Source: JBDRGC01 sp043818215 (GTDB lineage: Bacteria; Chloroflexota; Anaerolineae; Anaerolineales; UBA11858). Taken from it: a stretch of 10,846 bases of DNA. Shown piece by piece: positions 7,173-10,846 of this stretch; the stretch's first letter is position 1; every line of letters starts with the position of its first letter. The DNA is taken from contig JBDRGC010000246.1 in assembly GCA_043818215.1 (NCBI GenBank), positions 1-10,846 on the forward strand, given 5' to 3'. The notes below the pieces were generated by a model that did not search any database, was not told the origin of the DNA, and saw only the letters and a program-made list of their open reading frames with translations. The position numbers were made by a program, and so were the translations under genes.

Positions 7173-7568
7173 ATGACGTCTGGAATTAAAGCGATCAAGG
7201 CCTTGCAGGCCAGCATTGAACCGGAGCGTACAGCCGAGATGCGTGATATCGTCGAGTTTATGCAGCGACGGACGGGATTGAATGAGGGGGAAATCTGGCT
7301 GCTGTTGATGGAATTGCGGGATGCCCTGGTGTTTTTTGCCCGCCACGGGCAGGCCACTAAAGTGCCAGGGATCGGCACTTTCACCCCCACTCTGCGGGCC
7401 GATGGGGATTTTCATATAACCTTCCGCCCCGCGGTGGAATTGAAGCGCGCTCTGAACAGCGGGGATTTTTATGGCAGGATCAAGAATAAGCCCAACCGCG
7501 GCAAAAGCGCCGCCGAATTAGTAGCTTTATGGAACGAACTGCATCCCGATGATCTGGTGGAGGGATGA
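7173..7568 (+). CDS. Small HU-like DNA-binding domain protein
   Basis: This 131-residue protein has a region (about 20-95) that reads like an HU/IHF-type fold. A helical pair, MRDIVEFMQRRTGLNEGEIW and LLMELRDALVFFARHG, is followed by VPGIGTFTPTLR and the strand FRPAVELKRALN. The last element resembles the FRPGKELKE ending seen in HU-related proteins of the HIG type. A basic tail (101-111, RIKNKPNRGK) ends in a short acidic helix. I infer nucleic-acid binding; dimerisation and target are unknown. The chosen ATG at 7173 lies in the final bases of a dispersed repeat and has no ribosome binding site. A later ATG at 7239 would remove 22 residues, and the frame is also open upstream to 7059. Family assignment is moderate because the canonical HU arm sequence is not clear. 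Confidence 0.65.
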   Translation: MTSGIKAIKALQASIEPERTAEMRDIVEFMQRRTGLNEGEIWLLLMELRDALVFFARHGQATKVPGIGTFTPTLRADGDFHITFRPAVELKRALNSGDFYGRIKNKPNRGKSAAELVALWNELHPDDLVEG

Positions 7569-7672
7569 TAAAAGAAACCCGGTTTTTGTCAAAAAGCAAA
7601 GAGAAATCCGTGTTGCTCCGTGGCATCGTGCCCTTCAGGGTAAATCCGTGTCCAAGAGCTTACTTCTTTTTA

Positions 7673-7700
7673 TTGAGCAACAAGTCTAATAAGGTATACT
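7673..7700 (+). promoter_or_regulatory. Sigma70-like promoter candidate for the TPR gene
   Basis: TTGAGC (7673-7678) and TATACT (7695-7700) are separated by 16 bases, a good match to the housekeeping consensus. It lies 280 bases before the TPR start, with the 190-bp palindromic element between them. If it is real, the element is transcribed as part of the leader. Confidence 0.4.
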
Positions 7701-7730
7701 TGTACGATGAGTAGAATCGACTTACCTCAT

Positions 7731-7920
7731 AATTACTTAGGTTTTACACGAACGGAAAAATGTCATTCCCAAAGGGGACGATGTGCGAGGAAAACTCTTT
7801 GTGACGAAGCAATCTCCCCCCAAGTGAGCAGGAGATTGCTTCGCAAAAAACGCTCGCAATGACATAGCTGTTGCATGTTTCTGATTGGCATTTTTCGTTT
7901 CCTGCAAAAGCTAAGTAATT
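7731..7920. repeat. 190-bp inverted-repeat element with TGTCATT...AATGACA core
   Basis: The outer 32-bp arms (7731-7762 and 7889-7920) match at 27 of 32 positions when one is reversed, beginning AATTACTTAG and ending CTAAGTAATT. Inside is a core from TGTCATT (7761) to AATGACA (ending 7864), with the perfect pair GAAGCAATCTCC (7806-7817) and GGAGATTGCTTC (7831-7842). I recall this TGTCATTGCGAGG...GAAGCAATCTCC core as a common dispersed repeat in many environmental bacterial genomes. No transposase is encoded. Confidence 0.8.
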
Positions 7921-7967
7921 CCAAGAGCCTGTCGGGCGAGTGGAGAACGCGGGCAAGGAACTGCGTT

Positions 7968-7974
7968 TAAGGAG
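7968..7974 (+). promoter_or_regulatory. Ribosome binding site of the TPR gene
   Basis: TAAGGAG lies six bases before the TTG at 7981. The strong match decides the unusual TTG start. Confidence 0.85.
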
Positions 7975-7980
7975 TTTTCT

Positions 7981-10065
7981 TTGCAAACACCAGAGTGGAT
8001 GAAGAATCTGAAAATTGGATGGGGATGGATTGCTGGGGTAATTGTAGCAATCAGCGGTTTGATCGCTTTTGTTAGTACCCTTCGTGAGGATTGGCAATTA
8101 GGATTCGTGATTGCAGGGGCTGTATTCATAGCGATGCTCATTTTTGTGTGTGGATATGTGATACTTGCAAAACAAGAACAAAGTATTCTCGTTTCAGGGG
8201 GTGTCCCGAGGATGATGCCTCGCTTTTCTAAAGGTCGGCGAACGGCTGCCGGGATAGGATTGGGCGTTCTTGTAATCGGGGTGATTGTGATTTTTGGCAT
8301 CCCCAGAAGCCGCACTTATATCGCCGAAGTATTTGTTGGAACACACCCTACGCTGGCAGAGGTCGTAGGATGTGTTCCTGCTGAAGAGGATGAAACCCTT
8401 ATTATTATTGCCAATTTCCAGGGGGTGGAACCGGAGCGGTACCAGGTGACGGAGCAAATCATCCGAGAACTGCGCCAATCTTTGGCAGATAATGAGGCTG
8501 TGCAAATTTATGCCCTGAATCAAGAAATCTCGGAACAACAAGGGGCTGAATATGCTCAAGAGATTGGGGAAAGCTGCCACGCAACCTTAGTGTTTTGGGG
8601 AAGTTATGGGGTTACGGATACGGATGTCCTGATGACCATCCATGTCGAGTCCTTCCTTCCTGAATCCATCTCCTTGTCCAATGACGATCAAGTTCAACTT
8701 CAAGCTGAAATTGCAGAACTGAACAGTTTTTCTTTACAAATTTCTTTATCGCAAGAGTTGGCTGCTTTTTCTTTTTTTGTCAACGGATTGGTCCAATATG
8801 ATCAGAAAAACTATACCTTAGCTGTTTCCCACTTTAACCAAGCCCTGTCAAGCGAAAGTTCTGGCAGAAAGTTGTTTACCAGACAGGGGATTTTCTTTTA
8901 TTTGGGAAACGCTCAGTGTTTTATAAACAATCTCGAACAAGCGATTGCCGATTACACAGAGGCGATTGAAATTTATCCCCTATTTGCAGAGGCCTACAAC
9001 AATCGGGGAGTTGTTTATTCTGATTTAGGCGACTACGAGCAAGCGATTGCCGATTACACCAAGGCGATTGCACTTGATCCCCAATTTGCGTATGCCTACA
9101 GCAATCGGGGAGTTGCTTATGCTGGTTTAGGCGATTACATGCAAGCGATTTCCGATTACACTCAGGCGATTGAACTCGACCCCCAAGATGCGACAGCCTA
9201 CTACAATCGGGGACTTGCTTATGCTGATTTAGGCGACTACGAGCCAGCGATTGCCGATTACACCCAGGCGATTGAACTCGACCCTCAAGATGCGGAAGCC
9301 TACAACAATCGGGGATTTGCTTATTATTGGTTAGGCGACTACGATCAAGCGATTGCAGATTACACAAAGGCGATTGCACTCGACCCCCAATATGCGAATG
9401 CCTATTACGATCGGGGACTTGCTCATTATTGGTTAGGCGACTCCGATCAAGCGATTGCAGATTACACAAAGGCGATTGCACTCGACCCCCAATATTCGAA
9501 TGCCTACTACAATCGGGGAAATGTTTATGCTGATTTAGGCGACTACGAGCAAGCGATTGCCGATTACACCCAGGCGATTGAACTCGACCCTCAAGATGCG
9601 GAAGCCTACAACAATCGGGGACTTGCTTATTATTGGTTAGGCGACTACGAGCAAGCGATTGCCGATTACACCCAGGCGATTGAACTCGACCCCCTATTTG
9701 CGGCGGCCTATGCCAATCGGGGAGTTGCTTATCGTGCGACAGGCGACTACGAGCAAGCGATTGCCGATGACACCCAGGCGATTGAACTCGACCCACAATA
9801 TGCGGTAGCCTACACCAATCGGGGACTTGCTTATTATCGGTTAGGCGACTACGATCAAGCGATTGCCGATTACACAAAGGCGATTGAACTCAACCCCCAA
9901 TTTGCGACGGCCTATGGCGCTCGGGGAGTTGCTTATAATGTGACAGGCGATTTAGAAGCCGCTTTAGAAGACTTTCGGCAATTTTTAGAGCTTGACCCTT
10001 CTTCTGCAAATAGAGAATTGATGGAAGGATGGATTGCTGAGATTGAGAAGCAGCTAAGTGAATGA
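7981..10065 (+). CDS. Membrane-anchored tetratricopeptide repeat protein
   Basis: This 694-residue protein probably serves as a protein-binding scaffold at the membrane. Three hydrophobic segments come first (about 12-34, 39-62, 88-107). The basic loop 77-87 (RMMPRFSKGRR) and the basic N-terminus would sit in the cytoplasm, placing everything after residue 108 outside. An alpha/beta domain follows (about 138-225, with LIIIANFQGVEPERY and ATLVFWGSYG), loosely like the small domains of TolB- or FlgO-type proteins; I do not recognise it firmly. Two divergent TPRs (about 264-296 and 303-337) precede ten regular 34-residue units (338-677) of the form AYNNRGVVYSDLGDYEQAIA, each ending in a DYTxAIELDPQ-like turn. 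A 17-residue helix closes the protein. The TTG start is supported by TAAGGAG. Partner and pathway are unknown; no neighbour gives a clue. Confidence 0.93.
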   Translation: MQTPEWMKNLKIGWGWIAGVIVAISGLIAFVSTLREDWQLGFVIAGAVFIAMLIFVCGYVILAKQEQSILVSGGVPRMMPRFSKGRRTAAGIGLGVLVIGVIVIFGIPRSRTYIAEVFVGTHPTLAEVVGCVPAEEDETLIIIANFQGVEPERYQVTEQIIRELRQSLADNEAVQIYALNQEISEQQGAEYAQEIGESCHATLVFWGSYGVTDTDVLMTIHVESFLPESISLSNDDQVQLQAEIAELNSFSLQISLSQELAAFSFFVNGLVQYDQKNYTLAVSHFNQALSSESSGRKLFTRQGIFFYLGNAQCFINNLEQAIADYTEAIEIYPLFAEAYNNRGVVYSDLGDYEQAIADYTKAIALDPQFAYAYSNRGVAYAGLGDYMQAISDYTQAIELDPQDATAYYNRGLAYADLGDYEPAIADYTQAIELDPQDAEAYNNRGFAYYWLGDYDQAIADYTKAIALDPQYANAYYDRGLAHYWLGDSDQAIADYTKAIALDPQYSNAYYNRGNVYADLGDYEQAIADYTQAIELDPQDAEAYNNRGLAYYWLGDYEQAIADYTQAIELDPLFAAAYANRGVAYRATGDYEQAIADDTQAIELDPQYAVAYTNRGLAYYRLGDYDQAIADYTKAIELNPQFATAYGARGVAYNVTGDLEAALEDFRQFLELDPSSANRELMEGWIAEIEKQLSE
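8992..10011 (+). repeat. Ten 102-bp tandem repeats within the TPR gene
   Basis: Each unit encodes one 34-residue TPR, starting at an Ala-Tyr codon pair, and most share long identical stretches such as GCGATTGCCGATTACAC. Units 5-6 (from 9196) and 8-9 (from 9502) are far more alike than the average pair. For example, ATTGAACTCGACCCTCAAGA and the following GCGGAAGCCTACAACAATCG recur exactly 306 bases apart. The last unit (9910-10011) has diverged most. Confidence 0.9.
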
Positions 10066-10067
10066 GT

Positions 10068-10181
10068 TGTATCGCTATCAACTCGGATGCCCCCTCCGTA
10101 CTGGTCAACGCTGGCTGTGACGATGGCTAATCCCAAGCCGCTGCCAGGGGAGGCGGAGCGCAGGTAGGCGCGAACTGCAAC
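10068..10181 (-). pseudogene. Fragment of a histidine kinase ATPase domain
   Basis: Read on the minus strand, this stretch encodes SPGSGLGLAIVTASVDQYGG followed by GIRVDSD. That is the G2 box and following strand of a HATPase_c domain from a sensor histidine kinase, normally the last 40 or so residues of the protein. In frame, a TAG stop lies at 10184-10182 immediately upstream, and no H, N, D or F box is found before it. Downstream the similarity ends at about 10071, where the convergent TPR gene begins. It is therefore a relic. I see no matching kinase elsewhere in the window. The motif match is strong; whether it is a decayed gene or an insertion-borne fragment cannot be told. Confidence 0.6.
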
Positions 10182-10299
10182 CTAGTCAATGCTGGGTACG
10201 AGAACTAAAAAGTCTACAGCGAGAGTAGTTCTAATAACACCCCATTGTGAGCGATAGCCTTGGTCTTCAAGAAAAGTAGCTGCTACCCGGAGATGAGTC

Positions 10300-10569
10300 T
10301 CAAGCCTGCTTTCCACGCCCCCGCCTCCATTCTTCAAGCTTTTGGACACGAGCATAGTAACGATCCCAATCTTCCAATCGTTGTTTGCGTTGCAAATCAC
10401 TTTGTGGCGGTAAATTGTTCACACAAAATTCCCACAGGCCGACGTATTGCTCCCATAATTTTTGCGTCGAAATCTGACCTGCATTTCGAGCGCGCTCAAC
10501 CAACACGTCCTCGTTCCATTGACGGTATGACTCGTAGGCTTTGCGATAGAGTTCTTTGTCCAACGTCAT
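10300..10569 (-). CDS. Small helical protein of unknown function
   Basis: This 89-residue protein, MTLDKELYRKAYESYRQWNE onward, is rich in aromatic and charged residues (ELYRKAYESYRQW, LWEQYVGLWEFC, DWDRYYARVQKLEEWRR) and is predicted to be almost entirely helical with no signal peptide or membrane segment. The ATG at 10569 is preceded by GGGAGG seven bases upstream, which is why I reject the longer reading from a TTG at 10590 that would contain that site. It looks like a real gene because of the ribosome binding site and the complete absence of repeats inside it. I do not recognise its family. It runs opposite to the rest of the window's genes, and the kinase fragment lies downstream of it on the same strand. 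Confidence 0.62.
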   Translation of the reverse strand: MTLDKELYRKAYESYRQWNEDVLVERARNAGQISTQKLWEQYVGLWEFCVNNLPPQSDLQRKQRLEDWDRYYARVQKLEEWRRGRGKQA

Positions 10570-10576
10570 AACCCGG

Positions 10577-10582
10577 CCTCCC
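10577..10582 (-). promoter_or_regulatory. Ribosome binding site of the 89-residue protein
   Basis: GGGAGG on the minus strand lies seven bases before the ATG at 10569 and decides this start over the TTG at 10590. Confidence 0.7.
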
Positions 10583-10603
10583 AACCGCAACTAAAAAGAT
10601 TAC

Positions 10604-10660
10604 CGCGGAGAACGCAGAATTCACTGAGAGCAAAAAAGCAAAATCTCTGCGCTCTTCGCG
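10604..10660. repeat. CGCGGAGAACGCAGA inverted repeat
   Basis: CGCGGAGAACGCAGA (10604-10618) pairs with TCTGCGCTCTTCGCG (10646-10660) at 13 of 15 positions, around an AT-rich loop. On the minus strand this hairpin lies just upstream of the 89-residue gene. The remainder up to 10754 shows nothing I can name. Confidence 0.7.
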
Positions 10661-10754
10661 AAGCATACCCGAAAGGTGTTGCGCACTCAGCGATTAAAGG
10701 TTTGCCCGAATGAAGCAAATATTTGGCACTTCTCTACCGTACATCCATGGAATA

Positions 10755-10846
10755 GAACGCGGATTACGCGGATTATTTCTGGGAAATTTACCAGGCAAAG
10801 ACTTGGTTTTCTTAAAATCGTATTTGAATCCGTGAATATCCGTCAA
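10755..10846. repeat. GCGGATTACGCGGATTA repeat at the right edge
   Basis: GAACGCGGATTACGCGGATT (from 10755) is loosely complementary to GAATCCGTGAATATCCGTCA (from 10826), enclosing an AT-rich loop. It belongs to the same motif type as 6945-7020 and probably continues beyond the window. Confidence 0.6.

Larger units (their letters stand above)
6769..7178. repeat. Dispersed repeat copy B, truncated at its right end
   Basis: Positions 6771-6905 match 5163-5294: both contain ATTATGCAGGG, then AAATTGTAAATGGTAAATGG and TACATCGCCGCA, at roughly 85% identity by eye. At the other end, 7134-7149 matches 5431-5446 and 7146-7178 matches 5471-5503 (GTGCGTAATTCAAATGACG), with a loss of about 25 bases between two ACCATTT/ACAATTT direct repeats. 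The middle differs from copy A, and identity stops at 7178, where copy A continues for a further 38 bases. Confidence 0.75.
7569..7980. other. 412-bp gap upstream of the TPR gene
   Basis: From 7569 to 7670 there are degenerate motifs only (AAACCCGGTTT near 7575, AAATCCGTGTTGCTCCGTGG near 7604). A promoter-like pair follows at 7673-7700, then a 190-bp inverted-repeat element (7731-7920) and a 60-bp leader ending in a strong ribosome binding site. A 51-codon open frame at 7707-7862 lies mostly within the palindrome and is not called. Confidence 0.75.

Noticed and set aside
7707..7862. 51-codon open frame downstream of the TTGAGC/TATACT promoter candidate
   Set aside because: Most of it is the inverted-repeat element and there is no ribosome binding site, so it is probably leader sequence.
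8921..9877. 318-codon open frame on the minus strand with repeated RQSLARSRL-like units
   Set aside because: It lies entirely opposite the TPR array; its periodicity is the shadow of the 102-bp repeats and it has no ribosome binding site.
8992..10011. Regular repeats that might suggest a CRISPR-like or minisatellite array
   Set aside because: The 102-bp period is in frame throughout and encodes canonical 34-residue TPRs.
10185..10299. Possible upstream remainder of the kinase relic
   Set aside because: The minus strand shows no N, D, F or H box and no other recognisable motif; I see nothing I can name in this stretch.

Overview
The window looks like a chromosomal stretch from an environmental bacterium of moderate GC content. 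I lean towards Chloroflexota (Anaerolineae-like): a BcsB-type exopolysaccharide protein sits beside a family 4 glycosyltransferase, a NodB deacetylase and a BioF2/FemAB-like acyltransferase, and the gaps carry degenerate GCGGATTA-type repeats. The taxonomic call is inference; there is no rRNA or marker gene to confirm it.

Layout. At 1-1108 is the 3' part of a GT4 glycosyltransferase, whose start lies upstream of the window. At 1235-3493 is a 752-residue BcsB-like protein with a signal peptide, two tandem modules and a C-terminal membrane anchor. At 3494-4059 a gap holds three palindromic elements in a row. At 4060-5085 is a polysaccharide deacetylase, then a gap filled by a 380-bp palindrome. 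At 5568-6734 is a GNAT-fold acyltransferase, then a gap with a second, partly decayed copy of that palindrome. At 7173-7568 is a small HU-like protein whose ATG lies in the last bases of that repeat. At 7569-7980 a gap holds a 190-bp inverted-repeat element of the TGTCATT...AATGACA type. At 7981-10065 is a three-helix membrane protein with an alpha/beta domain and about twelve TPRs. At 10068-10181 (minus) is a fragment of a histidine kinase ATPase domain, at 10300-10569 (minus) an 89-residue protein of unknown function, and at the right end more degenerate repeats.

How the genes work together. The first four genes plausibly make and modify a surface polysaccharide: a cytosolic glycosyltransferase, a BcsB-type extracytoplasmic chain-handling protein, a deacetylase that exposes amino groups, and an acyltransferase. 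All run on the plus strand, but 127-566 bp gaps separate them, so they are a co-localised cluster rather than a tight operon. No BcsA-type synthase is in view. The HU-like, TPR and small minus-strand genes look unrelated to polysaccharide synthesis.

The most distinctive signal is in the gaps. From the BcsB-like gene to the TPR gene, every gap is dominated by long imperfect palindromes or dispersed repeats, some reaching into gene boundaries (the acyltransferase stop codon and the HU-like start codon). The TPR gene also carries ten DNA-level 102-bp repeats with a recent 306-bp internal duplication. I see no tRNA, rRNA, CRISPR array, transposase or phage gene.
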